DNA from: Thomasclavelia spiroformis
GTDB lineage: Bacteria > Bacillota_I > Bacilli_A > Erysipelotrichales > Coprobacillaceae
DNA: 64,000 bases
Assembly (NCBI GenBank): GCA_018369555.1
Contig: JAGZCC010000003.1
Span: 4,426-68,425, forward strand
Direction: 5' to 3'
The notes under the pieces were generated by a model that ran no database searches, was not told where the DNA came from, and worked only from the letters and a program-made list of their open reading frames with translations. Below, piece by piece: positions 1-7,643 of this stretch. Each line of letters starts with the position of its first letter. Position 1 is the first letter of the stretch. The position numbers and the translations under genes are program-made.

Positions 1-802
1 TATCCATTCTGCCATAATTAATAACTCCAGCACATAATGCATAAATCCAAAATAGTTGTAATGCTTGGTGAAATGTTTTTGGTTTATTTTCTTTAATATA
101 ATCTAAGCTATTATACATCAAGGTTAATTCGCTTTTACGATCAATATTATTTGTTTTTTCAATAGCTTCATTAACTAATTCTTTTTGTTTTTCAATTACA
201 TCTTTTAATAAGATAATAGCATCAATAGATGCTTTAATAAACTCATTTTGTTTTTTTTCTTTAAGTAAAGCAATAATCCCATTTATTCCTAAGTTCATTA
301 ATTTTTGATAATCCAACATCATTCCGGAAAGTCTAGCAGTAGCCATAAATGGGTATTTACAGTCAATAAATCTACCTGTTGTATCATCATTTAAAATATC
401 TTGACAATATAATGCTTTAACATCATGTTCTTGCCAAAAATCATATAAAACATCAATTCTTGCTTTTTGCTCATCAGTATCTAATAATTTTTTAAATTCT
501 CGTAATTTATGGAATACACAATAATGCCCGACACCTCCAACACTTGTAACACAACCAAAACCAATTGGTAAAAAATCTAAGCGTCCTGCCAATAAATCAG
601 TTTCTTCAATTGATCTAAATAGCGTTGGATAAATTACTTTTAAACAATTGATTTCTCTTCTTGCTTTATCTAAATTGATACTTTTTTGGTAGGTTTGAGT
701 ATAAGCTTCCATAATTTCTAATTGCTCAAGTGGTGATTTTTCACAAGGAATTTTGATACTTACCTCGCAATTTTGTACACCATCAATATTAATTCTAGCC
801 AT
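1..802 (-). CDS. Glycyl radical enzyme of the pyruvate formate-lyase superfamily, N-terminal part only
   Basis: The minus-strand reading frame opens with ATG at 802-800 and stays open to the window edge, giving about 267 residues of a protein normally near 750-850 residues. A Shine-Dalgarno AAGGAG lies just upstream. I read the PFL-type N-terminal segments RSIEETDLLAGRLDFLPIGF, GGVGHYCVFHKLREF, FIDCKYPFMATARLSGMM and FHQALQLFWIYALCAGV. These match uncharacterised PFL-like glycyl radical enzymes better than classical PflB. The active-site cysteine and the C-terminal glycyl radical loop lie outside the window, so substrate cannot be judged. Such enzymes act in anaerobic cytoplasm and need a radical-SAM activase; none is adjacent here. 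Confidence 0.75.
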   Translation of the reverse strand, partial: MARINIDGVQNCEVSIKIPCEKSPLEQLEIMEAYTQTYQKSINLDKARREINCLKVIYPTLFRSIEETDLLAGRLDFLPIGFGCVTSVGGVGHYCVFHKLREFKKLLDTDEQKARIDVLYDFWQEHDVKALYCQDILNDDTTGRFIDCKYPFMATARLSGMMLDYQKLMNLGINGIIALLKEKKQNEFIKASIDAIILLKDVIEKQKELVNEAIEKTNNIDRKSELTLMYNSLDYIKENKPKTFHQALQLFWIYALCAGVINYGRMD

Positions 803-866
803 ATATTTTCTCCTTTACTTAAAATGTATAATGAAACAAATAAAAGAATAAATTCTATATAATTAA

Positions 867-895
867 AATATAACATTACATTATTTCAAGGTCAA
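867..895 (-). promoter_or_regulatory. Sigma-A type promoter of the glycyl radical enzyme gene
   Basis: On the minus strand TTGACC (895-890) is followed after 17 bases by TATATT (872-867). This predicts a start of transcription near 860 and a leader of about 60 bases before the ATG at 802. The tandem repeats at 903-937 lie directly upstream of the -35 box. Confidence 0.6.
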
Positions 896-902
896 TAAAA
901 TA

Positions 903-937
903 ATCATAATTAATCATATTCGATCATAATTAATCAT
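903..937. repeat. Two perfect 15-bp direct repeats, probable operator
   Basis: ATCATAATTAATCAT occurs at 903-917 and again at 923-937. The copies are 20 bp apart start to start, about two helical turns. They sit in the divergent intergenic region between the glycyl radical enzyme gene and trxB, just upstream of the -35 box of the former. That position suits an activator binding as a tandem on one DNA face. The regulator is unknown. Confidence 0.5.
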
Positions 938-997
938 AAAAGATTTATTTATCATTAAAAATAATAAAGCAAAATAGTTATATGATCCTCATTGGTA

Positions 998-1006
998 TGG
1001 TATACT
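998..1006 (+). promoter_or_regulatory. Extended -10 promoter for trxB
   Basis: TGG followed by TATACT (1001-1006) makes an extended -10 box, 24 bases before the trxB start codon. No good -35 box is visible at the expected distance, as is usual for TGn promoters. Confidence 0.5.
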
Positions 1007-1029
1007 ATAAACAAGATAGAGGTGATAAA

Positions 1030-1944
1030 ATGAACGATTTAATTATAATTGGTGCTGGTCCAGCTGGGTTAAGTGCTTGTCTTTATGCTTCAAGAGCAGG
1101 TTTAAATGTATTAATGTTGGATAGTGGGGCACCTGGAGGAAAATTGAATGTTAGTGCTGAAATTGAAAATTGGCCTGGTCAAAAAAAGAAAACTGGTCCA
1201 GAATTAGCTTATGAAATGTATGAACATGCATTATCATTTGGAGGACAACAGGTATTTGGTGAAGTAACTAAGATTATTGATCATGAGGATTATAAAGAAG
1301 TTGTAACTACTGATAATACATATCAGGCTAAGGCTGTGTTGATTGCAACTGGAACAAAAGAAAGAAAAATGCAAATACCGATGGAAGATGAGTTAACAGG
1401 TCATGGTGTTTCATACTGTGCTGTCTGTGATGGACCATTTTTCAAAGATGAAGAAGTTGCAGTAATTGGTGGCGGAAATTCAGCATTAGAAGAAGCTATT
1501 TATTTAACTAAATTTGTAAATAAAGTGCATTTAATTGTTCGTCGTGATGTATTTAGAGCCGATAAGATTATTCAAAATCATGTTTTTGATAATGAAAAAA
1601 TAGAGATTCATTTTTTAAAGAAACCGCATCATTTAATTGAAAAGGATGGTAAAGTAGATAAATTAGCTTTAGAGGATAGTAAAACAGGAGAAATTAGTGA
1701 ACTGGCAGTTAAAGGTGTTTTTCCATTTGTAGGATTAGATCCAATAACTAATTTTGTATCAAAGTTAGGTATTTGTGATGAACAAGGGTATATTATTACT
1801 GATGAAACGATGAAAACTAAAATACCAGGGATTTATGCGGCTGGTGATGTTCGTCAAAAAATATTAAGACAAGTTGTAACTGCAGCTAATGATGGAGCTA
1901 TTGCCGGACAACAGATTGCCCATTATTTAGAAAATAAAGCTTAG
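1030..1944 (+). CDS. trxB: Thioredoxin reductase, NADPH-dependent flavoprotein
   Basis: The 304-residue protein reduces thioredoxin with NADPH through FAD and a redox-active disulfide. Visible motifs are the FAD-binding GAGPAG (residues 8-13), the active-site pair in CAVC (about 130-133), the NADPH-binding GGGNSALEEA (about 146-155), the following VRRDVFRAD, and the C-terminal FAD motif GIYAAGDV. Length is normal for the low-molecular-weight class. I place the start at ATG 1030, which has AGAGGTG upstream, not at the in-frame ATG 48 bases earlier, which lies at or upstream of the predicted promoter. It heads the block with rapZ and whiA, as in other Firmicutes. Confidence 0.95.
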   Translation: MNDLIIIGAGPAGLSACLYASRAGLNVLMLDSGAPGGKLNVSAEIENWPGQKKKTGPELAYEMYEHALSFGGQQVFGEVTKIIDHEDYKEVVTTDNTYQAKAVLIATGTKERKMQIPMEDELTGHGVSYCAVCDGPFFKDEEVAVIGGGNSALEEAIYLTKFVNKVHLIVRRDVFRADKIIQNHVFDNEKIEIHFLKKPHHLIEKDGKVDKLALEDSKTGEISELAVKGVFPFVGLDPITNFVSKLGICDEQGYIITDETMKTKIPGIYAAGDVRQKILRQVVTAANDGAIAGQQIAHYLENKA

Positions 1945-2103
1945 TGGATTTTTTGAAACCATTAAGTTTTTATTTTAATATTTTTAGTTGAATGTTGTAA
2001 TAGTATAAATATAATAAATTAGACTTGAGAAAATATCTAAAATAACGTACACTTATCGTTGTAAATTTGATAAAATGTAATTGTAGAAAGTGAAGTGAAA
2101 AAT

Positions 2104-2952
2104 ATGGATCAAGTTGAAGTTGTAATAGTAACAGGTATGTCTGGTGCAGGAAAAACTAGTGCCATGGCATGCTTTGAAAACTTAGCCTTTCGTTGTATAG
2201 ATAATTATCCAGTACCATTATTAACTGAGTTTGCGGAATTAGTTCAAGATAATTCACAGTATCAAAGAGTTGCTATGGCAGTAAGTCTTGAGGATGCTCT
2301 AAAAGCAATTAGATTATTGAGTAATTTAGATTGGATCAATTTGACTGTGGTTTTTTTGGATTGTGATAATGAGGCGTTGGTTAAAAGATATAAACAAACC
2401 AGAAGATCACATCCCTTGTTGATTTCTAATAAAGCTTCTTCATTGCTTGAAGCAATTGAATTTGAAAGACATTTAGCTGAACCAATTTCTAGATTAGCTA
2501 GCATATATATAGATACTACTAAATTAAAGGAAGCAAAGTTTCAAGATTTATTAAAAGACTATTTTAATAAAGGTAATTTAGATCCTTTTAGAATTACATT
2601 TGTTTCTTTTGGTTATAAACATGGTGTTCCTAAAGATGCGGATTTATTGCTTGATGTTCGTTTTTTACCTAATCCATTTTATATTGAAGAGTTAAGAGAA
2701 TTAACTGGCAATGATCAAGCAGTTTATGATTATGTTATAGAAAAAGAGGAAACAAAGATTTTTGTAGAAAAGACAACTGAATTTCTTGATTATTTGTTAA
2801 AAGAATACGAAAAAGAGGGTAAGATGCATTTAGTTATTGGAATTGGATGTACTGGAGGACAACATCGTTCAGTAACTTTAACAAATTATTTTGCCGATTA
2901 TTATAGTAAATTTTATCAAGTGCATCGCTTACATCGTGATGCTGATCATTAG
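2104..2952 (+). CDS. rapZ: RapZ-family nucleotide-binding protein (YvcJ)
   Basis: RapZ/YvcJ proteins are P-loop nucleotide-binding proteins. In E. coli RapZ is an RNA-binding adaptor controlling glmS mRNA; in Firmicutes YvcJ binds and hydrolyses nucleotides and its role is less clear. The Walker A GMSGAGKT is at residues 11-18, and the C-terminal domain keeps the conserved GIGCTGGQHRSV. I chose ATG 2104 because the GAAAGTG ribosome site is about 10 bases upstream; a GTG at 2095 is too close to it. The 282-residue length fits the family. whiA follows after 8 bases. The yvcK gene that usually lies between the two is absent. Confidence 0.93.
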   Translation: MDQVEVVIVTGMSGAGKTSAMACFENLAFRCIDNYPVPLLTEFAELVQDNSQYQRVAMAVSLEDALKAIRLLSNLDWINLTVVFLDCDNEALVKRYKQTRRSHPLLISNKASSLLEAIEFERHLAEPISRLASIYIDTTKLKEAKFQDLLKDYFNKGNLDPFRITFVSFGYKHGVPKDADLLLDVRFLPNPFYIEELRELTGNDQAVYDYVIEKEETKIFVEKTTEFLDYLLKEYEKEGKMHLVIGIGCTGGQHRSVTLTNYFADYYSKFYQVHRLHRDADH

Positions 2953-2960
2953 GGGTAGTT

Positions 2961-3908
2961 ATGATATCTTTTTCTAGAGTAGTAAAAGAAGAGGTTGTTT
3001 TTAATGATTTTGAATCGTGTTGTCAAAAAGCTATGTTATGTGCGTTAATCAAAATCAATGGGACACTTTCATTATCTAGTTATGGTCTTTCTTTAACAAT
3101 TAGAACAGAAAATGCTAAAATAGCATCTAAAATTCATAAAATGTTGAAAGATGAATATGATCCACAAATTGAATTTATTGTTTCACGTAAAATGAAATTA
3201 AAGAAAAATAATGTTTATATTTTGAAAGTTACAAAAGCTAGAGAAATCTTAGATGATTTATCGTTAATGGATGGACTTGGGTTTCATATTATTCCTAATG
3301 AAAATATTTTTCAAAATGAATGCTGTATTAGAGCATATTTAGCTGGTGCATTTTTAGCTTGTGGTAGTGTTAATAACCCAGAAACTTCAAATTATCATTT
3401 AGAAATGAGTTTTGCTGAAGAAGAATATGCAAATTTTATTGCTCAATTGATGAATAATTTTGAACTAAATGCAAAAATAATTAAAAGAAGGAATAGATAT
3501 GTTGTTTATTTAAAATCATCAGAAAAGATAGGTGATTTTTTAAGGGCAATGGGAGCAAGTAGATCGGTTATGAATTTTGAAAGTACGCGTATTGATCGAA
3601 ATATGTCTAATACAGTAAACCGTTGGAATAATTGTGATATTGCAAATGAAATTAAATCACTTGCAAGTGCCAATAAGCAAATTGATGATATCAATACTGT
3701 TGAAATGTTTATGGGATTAGAAATGCTTGATGAAAAAACTCGTTCAGTAGCATTGATTAGAAGAAAATATCCGGAGATGTCTTTAAATGAATTGGCTCAA
3801 GTTTATTATGAAGAAACAGGAGAAACTATAAGTAAATCGGGATTACATCATCGATTTAAAAAAATTAGTGATGAAGCTAAAAGATTGATTCAAATGGAGA
3901 ATGAATGA
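2961..3908 (+). CDS. whiA: DNA-binding protein WhiA
   Basis: WhiA has an N-terminal fold related to LAGLIDADG homing endonucleases and a C-terminal helix-turn-helix. In Actinobacteria it controls sporulation genes; in Firmicutes it affects cell division and chromosome segregation. The 315-residue protein shows the family core segment RAYLAGAFLACGSVNNP (about residues 127-143) and, near the C-terminus, the HTH segment LNELAQVYYEETGETISKSG. Its last codons overlap the upstream region of the next small gene, so the two are probably translated together. Confidence 0.95.
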   Translation: MISFSRVVKEEVVFNDFESCCQKAMLCALIKINGTLSLSSYGLSLTIRTENAKIASKIHKMLKDEYDPQIEFIVSRKMKLKKNNVYILKVTKAREILDDLSLMDGLGFHIIPNENIFQNECCIRAYLAGAFLACGSVNNPETSNYHLEMSFAEEEYANFIAQLMNNFELNAKIIKRRNRYVVYLKSSEKIGDFLRAMGASRSVMNFESTRIDRNMSNTVNRWNNCDIANEIKSLASANKQIDDINTVEMFMGLEMLDEKTRSVALIRRKYPEMSLNELAQVYYEETGETISKSGLHHRFKKISDEAKRLIQMENE

Positions 3909-3909
3909 G

Positions 3910-4122
3910 ATGAATAAAATTGAAATTAAATTTGGGCAAAGAGTTAAAGAATTACGTTTGAAACAAAATATTTCACAAGAAGAATTAGCATTTCGTTGTG
4001 GTTTATCAAAGAATTATATTTCTGATGTTGAAAGGGGAACGAGAAATATTTCTTTAAAATCAATTGAAAAAATATCTGATGGTTTAGCTATTGGAATTAA
4101 AGAATTGTTTGAATTTAAATAA
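3910..4122 (+). CDS. Small XRE-family helix-turn-helix regulator
   Basis: This 70-residue protein is almost entirely one Cro/CI-type HTH. KELRLKQNISQEELAFRCGL followed by SKNYISDVERGTRNIS gives the helix 2/helix 3 signature. There is no effector or dimerisation domain beyond a short tail. Two start codons are possible, 3901 and 3910. I prefer 3910 because the GGAG inside the end of whiA is then about 10 bases away. It sits in the whiA operon; its target is not evident. Confidence 0.85.
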   Translation: MNKIEIKFGQRVKELRLKQNISQEELAFRCGLSKNYISDVERGTRNISLKSIEKISDGLAIGIKELFEFK

Positions 4123-4134
4123 GGAGTTGAGATC

Positions 4135-4410
4135 ATGGGATTTTATTATGCTATTTTAGTAATTTTATTTATTATTATTATCCTTAGTCTAATTTTAAAT
4201 TTACTTACTAATCCAATTGTATGGTTGATTATTATTGTCCTAATAATTTGGTCAGCAATAAGAAAATATATGTATAAAAAGAAGATTGAGGAGTTTAATA
4301 AAGAATTTGAAGAAAAAGTTGAACAAACAAAACAAGCTTATTATCAAGATACATATGATTATCATGATGATGTGATTGATGTTGACTATAAAGAATATGA
4401 CGATAAATAA
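4135..4410 (+). CDS. Small membrane protein with acidic tail, unknown function
   Basis: I do not recognise this 91-residue protein. Residues 4-24 and about 27-43 form two strongly hydrophobic helices separated by a short LTNPI turn. A basic patch (RKYMYKKK) and a helical, tyrosine- and aspartate-rich cytoplasmic tail ending in DVDYKEYDDK follow. The start has a good AAGGAGTTGAG ribosome site. It is the last gene before a clear terminator, so it closes the trxB/rapZ/whiA block. Confidence 0.7.
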   Translation: MGFYYAILVILFIIIILSLILNLLTNPIVWLIIIVLIIWSAIRKYMYKKKIEEFNKEFEEKVEQTKQAYYQDTYDYHDDVIDVDYKEYDDK

Positions 4411-4419
4411 AAATAAAAG

Positions 4420-4457
4420 CAAGTGGTTAGACCATGAGGCAACTGCTTGTTTTTTTT
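4420..4457 (+). terminator. Rho-independent terminator after the whiA block
   Basis: CAAGTGGTT (4420-4428) pairs with AACTGCTTG (4441-4449), with two G-U pairs, and is followed by eight T. Confidence 0.8.
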
Positions 4458-4500
4458 ATGATGGATATGTTAATATATATTATAGAAAATAGGTGATGAT

Positions 4501-5043
4501 ATGAAGAAAATAAAAGAAATAATAGTAGTAGAAGGAAAAAGTGATACTGCACTATTAAAAGAATTATTTGAAGTAGATACAATTGAAACCCATGGATTAG
4601 CATTAGATAAAAAAACATTAGAATTAATTAAAGAAGCTAATAAAACTAGAGGGGTGATTGTTTTGACAGATCCCGATTTTCCTGGAAAAAAAATAAGAGA
4701 TCAAATTCAAGCAGTTGTTCCTAATTGTAAACATGCTTTTGTTTCTAAAAAGGATGCTACTGGCAAAAAGAAGTTAGGAATTGCAGAAGCTAATAAAGAA
4801 GCAGTTGTGTTAGCATTAGAGAATATGGTGAGTTTTGATGCCAATAAGCAAAGTATTACATGGAATGAATTTATTGATTTAGATATTATTGGAAATAAGC
4901 AAAGAAGATTATTAGTATATGATTTGTTTAATTTAGGTTATGGAAATGTTAAAACATTATTTAAGAGATTAAACATGGTGGGAATTAGTAAGGATGATGT
5001 TTTAAATAAATTAGATGAGTGTAAAGAAAGAGTGAATTGTTAA
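4501..5043 (+). CDS. rnmV: Ribonuclease M5 (5S rRNA maturation)
   Basis: RNase M5 cuts double-stranded 5S rRNA precursor in Firmicutes to give mature ends. The 180-residue protein is a Toprim enzyme: VVEGKSDT (about residues 9-16) carries the catalytic glutamate and TDPDFPGKKIR (about 57-67) the metal-binding DxD. A GTGATGATATG context gives the start. It overlaps ksgA in a TAATG arrangement, the same gene pair as in Bacillus. Confidence 0.93.
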   Translation: MKKIKEIIVVEGKSDTALLKELFEVDTIETHGLALDKKTLELIKEANKTRGVIVLTDPDFPGKKIRDQIQAVVPNCKHAFVSKKDATGKKKLGIAEANKEAVVLALENMVSFDANKQSITWNEFIDLDIIGNKQRRLLVYDLFNLGYGNVKTLFKRLNMVGISKDDVLNKLDECKERVNC

Positions 5044-5849
5044 TGAAAGATATAGCTACGCTTACTACGACTAGGTATATATTAGATAAATATAATTTAA
5101 ATGCATTGAAAAAATATGGGCAAAATTTTTTAATTGATATAAATATCGTAAATAAAATAATTAAACAAACCGGAATTGATAAAGATGTGGCGGTTATAGA
5201 AGTTGGTCCAGGAATTGGGGCTTTAACGCAAATGTTATCACGGTATGGAGGAAAAGTAATTAGCTTTGAAATCGATGAAAGATTTAAAGCTGTGTATGAT
5301 GAATTTTTAACTGCCGATAATCTTGAGATTATTTTTGGCGATTTTATGAAACAGGAGATAAGTGAGATTGTAAATGAATTAAAAAAAACGTATCAAAAAG
5401 TGTATTTAGTGGCTAATTTACCGTATTATATTACTACTGCGATAATTGAAAAAGTTATTTTAAGTGATTGTAGTATTGATCAATTGATAGTAATGGTACA
5501 AAAAGAAGTTGCATTGAAAATGACTAGTGATTATAAAAATCCATTATTATTAATGATTGCAGATATGGGAAAAGTTGAATATCTATTTACGGTCAATAAA
5601 AATGTATTTTTACCAGCTCCTCATGTTGATTCTGCGATTATAAAAATAGAGTTAAATAAAAAAGCAGATTTGAAACTGTATGAAATATTAAATATATGTT
5701 TTAAACAACGAAGAAAAACAATTTATAATAACTTAAAAAAAGAATATGCTAATGCAGATGAAATATTAGAAAGATGTAAAATTGATTCAAGAAAAAGAAG
5801 TGAGGAACTATCGTTAAATGATTTTAAAAATATCACGAATATGATTTAA
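5043..5849 (+). CDS. ksgA: 16S rRNA dimethyladenosine transferase (KsgA/RsmA)
   Basis: This SAM-dependent enzyme dimethylates two adjacent adenines near the 3' end of 16S rRNA late in 30S assembly. The 268-residue protein has the SAM motif VIEVGPGIGALT, the acidic FEIDE and the catalytic NLPYYI. The family N-terminal signature is KKYGQNFLID. I take ATG 5043, which overlaps the rnmV stop, instead of a TTG 6 bases earlier. yabG follows after 26 bases. Confidence 0.95.
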   Translation: MKDIATLTTTRYILDKYNLNALKKYGQNFLIDINIVNKIIKQTGIDKDVAVIEVGPGIGALTQMLSRYGGKVISFEIDERFKAVYDEFLTADNLEIIFGDFMKQEISEIVNELKKTYQKVYLVANLPYYITTAIIEKVILSDCSIDQLIVMVQKEVALKMTSDYKNPLLLMIADMGKVEYLFTVNKNVFLPAPHVDSAIIKIELNKKADLKLYEILNICFKQRRKTIYNNLKKEYANADEILERCKIDSRKRSEELSLNDFKNITNMI

Positions 5850-5875
5850 ATACATATAATAAAGTGGTGATATTG

Positions 5876-6619
5876 ATGAAAATTGGCGACATAGTGAGTC
5901 GTAAAAAATATGGAAAAGATATTTATTTTAAAATTATTGATATTAAAGATGATATTTATTATTTAAAGGGAATTGAGTATCGATTAGTTGCTGATAGTGA
6001 AGAAAGTGATTTGGAATTAAGTGATTTTAATAGTGAAAAAAGTGATATTGTAGTAGAAAATAAACCATGTTTAAAAGGCAGTGTTTTGCATATTGATGGC
6101 GATAAAGATTATTTGAAAATGTGTCTGGATAAATATAAAGAATTCAATATAACTGTGCATGGTTACTATATGGAAGAAAGTGAAATTAAAAATAAGATTA
6201 TTGCTTTATTAGAAAAACATCGGCCTAATTTATTAGTTATTACAGGTCATGATGCAATGAAAAAAAATAGTGATCGCAAAAATATTAATAGTTATTTGCA
6301 CACTAAAGATTTTGTAGAAGCAATTAGAAAGGCAAGACTTTATCAAGATGATAAAGATAGTTTAATTATTTTTGCAGGAGCTTGTCAGTCATATTATGAA
6401 TTACTATTAGCTAGTGGAGCAAATTTTGCTTCAAGTCCAAGTCGAAAAAATATTCATGCCTTAGATCCAGTTTTTATTGTTAGTCAAATTGCAAATGCTA
6501 GTATAAAAAATTATGTTGATTTAGAAAAAATTGTAGCTAAGACCTCGAATAAGCATTTAGGGATTGGTGGAATCGATACACGCGGAGTGGCAAGAAAAAT
6601 TTATCCAACAAGTAGGTGA
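5876..6619 (+). CDS. yabG: Sporulation-specific protease YabG
   Basis: YabG is a protease made in the mother cell that processes spore coat proteins and, in clostridia, germination proteins. The 247-residue protein is a little shorter than the Bacillus one (about 290). The N-terminal MKIGDIVSRKKYGKDIYF and the central VITGHDAMKK and FAGACQSYYE segments are family features; the His and Cys in the last two are plausible catalytic residues (inference). The start ATG 5876 follows AAGTGGTG. The stop lies 4 bases before ispE. In Bacillus yabG also follows ksgA, but veg and sspF lie between it and ispE; they are absent here. Confidence 0.9.
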   Translation: MKIGDIVSRKKYGKDIYFKIIDIKDDIYYLKGIEYRLVADSEESDLELSDFNSEKSDIVVENKPCLKGSVLHIDGDKDYLKMCLDKYKEFNITVHGYYMEESEIKNKIIALLEKHRPNLLVITGHDAMKKNSDRKNINSYLHTKDFVEAIRKARLYQDDKDSLIIFAGACQSYYELLLASGANFASSPSRKNIHALDPVFIVSQIANASIKNYVDLEKIVAKTSNKHLGIGGIDTRGVARKIYPTSR

Positions 6620-6623
6620 AAGT

Positions 6624-7472
6624 GTGAAAGTAAAAGCGTATGCAAAAATTAATTTGGCATTAGATGTTGTAAGAAAAAGAGAAGATGGTTATCATGAATT
6701 AGAAATGGTTATGGCACCAATTACTTTACATGATTTGATTTATATAAATACGATTGAAAGTGGAATTGTAATTGAGACCAATAGTAAAGTAATGCCAACT
6801 GATAAACGAAATATTATGTATAAAGTTGTAGCTTTGATGAAAGAAAGATATGGCATCAAAAAAGGTGTTAAAATATATGTTTATAAACATATTCCCACTC
6901 AAGCAGGGTTAGCTGGTGGTAGCGCTGATGGTGCTGCAATTATTAAAGCGATGAATAAATTGTTTTATTTAAATTTAAGCGAAGAACAAATGGCAGCAAT
7001 AGGAAAAGAAGTAGGCGCAGATGTTCCGTTTTGTGTGTATCAAAAAATGGCTCTTGTTAGCGGGATTGGGGAAAAATTAGAGTTTATTGATCATTCTTTT
7101 GAATGTAAAGTGTTATTAGTTAAACCAAAAAAAGGGGTTTCTACTAAAAAGTCTTTTAATAGTCTAGATTTAAATAAAGCGATTCACCAAGATTGTAGAT
7201 TGATGGTTAAGGGAATTTATGAAGATGATTATCAAACAGTAGTAGATAATTTACAAAATACATTAGAAGAGCCATCAATCAAGATGGTTCCGGAAATTAA
7301 GGATATTAAACAAGCCATGTTGGAAATTGGTTTTGATGGAGCTTTAATGTCAGGTAGTGGTTCTTGTGTTTTTGGTCTTACAAAAGATGATAAAATTTTA
7401 GAAAAGGGTTTTAAATATTTTAAGGGGAAATATTATTTTGTTCGTAAAACAGAAATTTTAAATGAGAAATAA
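6624..7472 (+). CDS. ispE: 4-diphosphocytidyl-2-C-methyl-D-erythritol kinase
   Basis: IspE phosphorylates CDP-methylerythritol in the MEP route to isoprenoid precursors. It is a GHMP kinase: the N-terminal KAYAKINLALDVVRKREDGY, the ATP loop PTQAGLAGGSADGAA (about residues 91-105) and the C-terminal SGSGSCVFG are all present. The 282-residue length equals the family norm if translation starts at GTG 6624, four bases after the yabG stop, with AGGTGA upstream. Longer in-frame starts would only extend into yabG. Confidence 0.93.
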   Translation: MKVKAYAKINLALDVVRKREDGYHELEMVMAPITLHDLIYINTIESGIVIETNSKVMPTDKRNIMYKVVALMKERYGIKKGVKIYVYKHIPTQAGLAGGSADGAAIIKAMNKLFYLNLSEEQMAAIGKEVGADVPFCVYQKMALVSGIGEKLEFIDHSFECKVLLVKPKKGVSTKKSFNSLDLNKAIHQDCRLMVKGIYEDDYQTVVDNLQNTLEEPSIKMVPEIKDIKQAMLEIGFDGALMSGSGSCVFGLTKDDKILEKGFKYFKGKYYFVRKTEILNEK

Positions 7473-7489
7473 ATAATATAATTTGAAGT

Positions 7490-7526
7490 AAACAGTTGAT
7501 GTCATGTATTTGAATTAACTGTTTTT
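7490..7526 (+). terminator. Terminator after ispE
   Basis: AAACAGTT (7490-7497) pairs with AACTGTTT (7517-7524) and runs into a T stretch. It separates ispE from glmU, which therefore needs its own promoter in 7527-7643. Confidence 0.65.
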
Positions 7527-7643
7527 ATTTTTATAACTTATTTATTAAAGCGATTTCTTTTCAATATAAAAGTATTTTTTGTATATTTTTCCTTTAATAA
7601 ATGTTAAATATTTGATATTATGTTGTTGTTAAGAGGTGTTAAA

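Noticed and set aside
982..1029. In-frame ATG 48 bases upstream of the trxB start
   Set aside because: It lies at or upstream of the predicted -10 box, has no ribosome site, and the extension is unlike other thioredoxin reductases.
4427..4618. Antisense frame over the terminator and start of rnmV
   Set aside because: It crosses a strong terminator and is a shadow of AT-rich codons.
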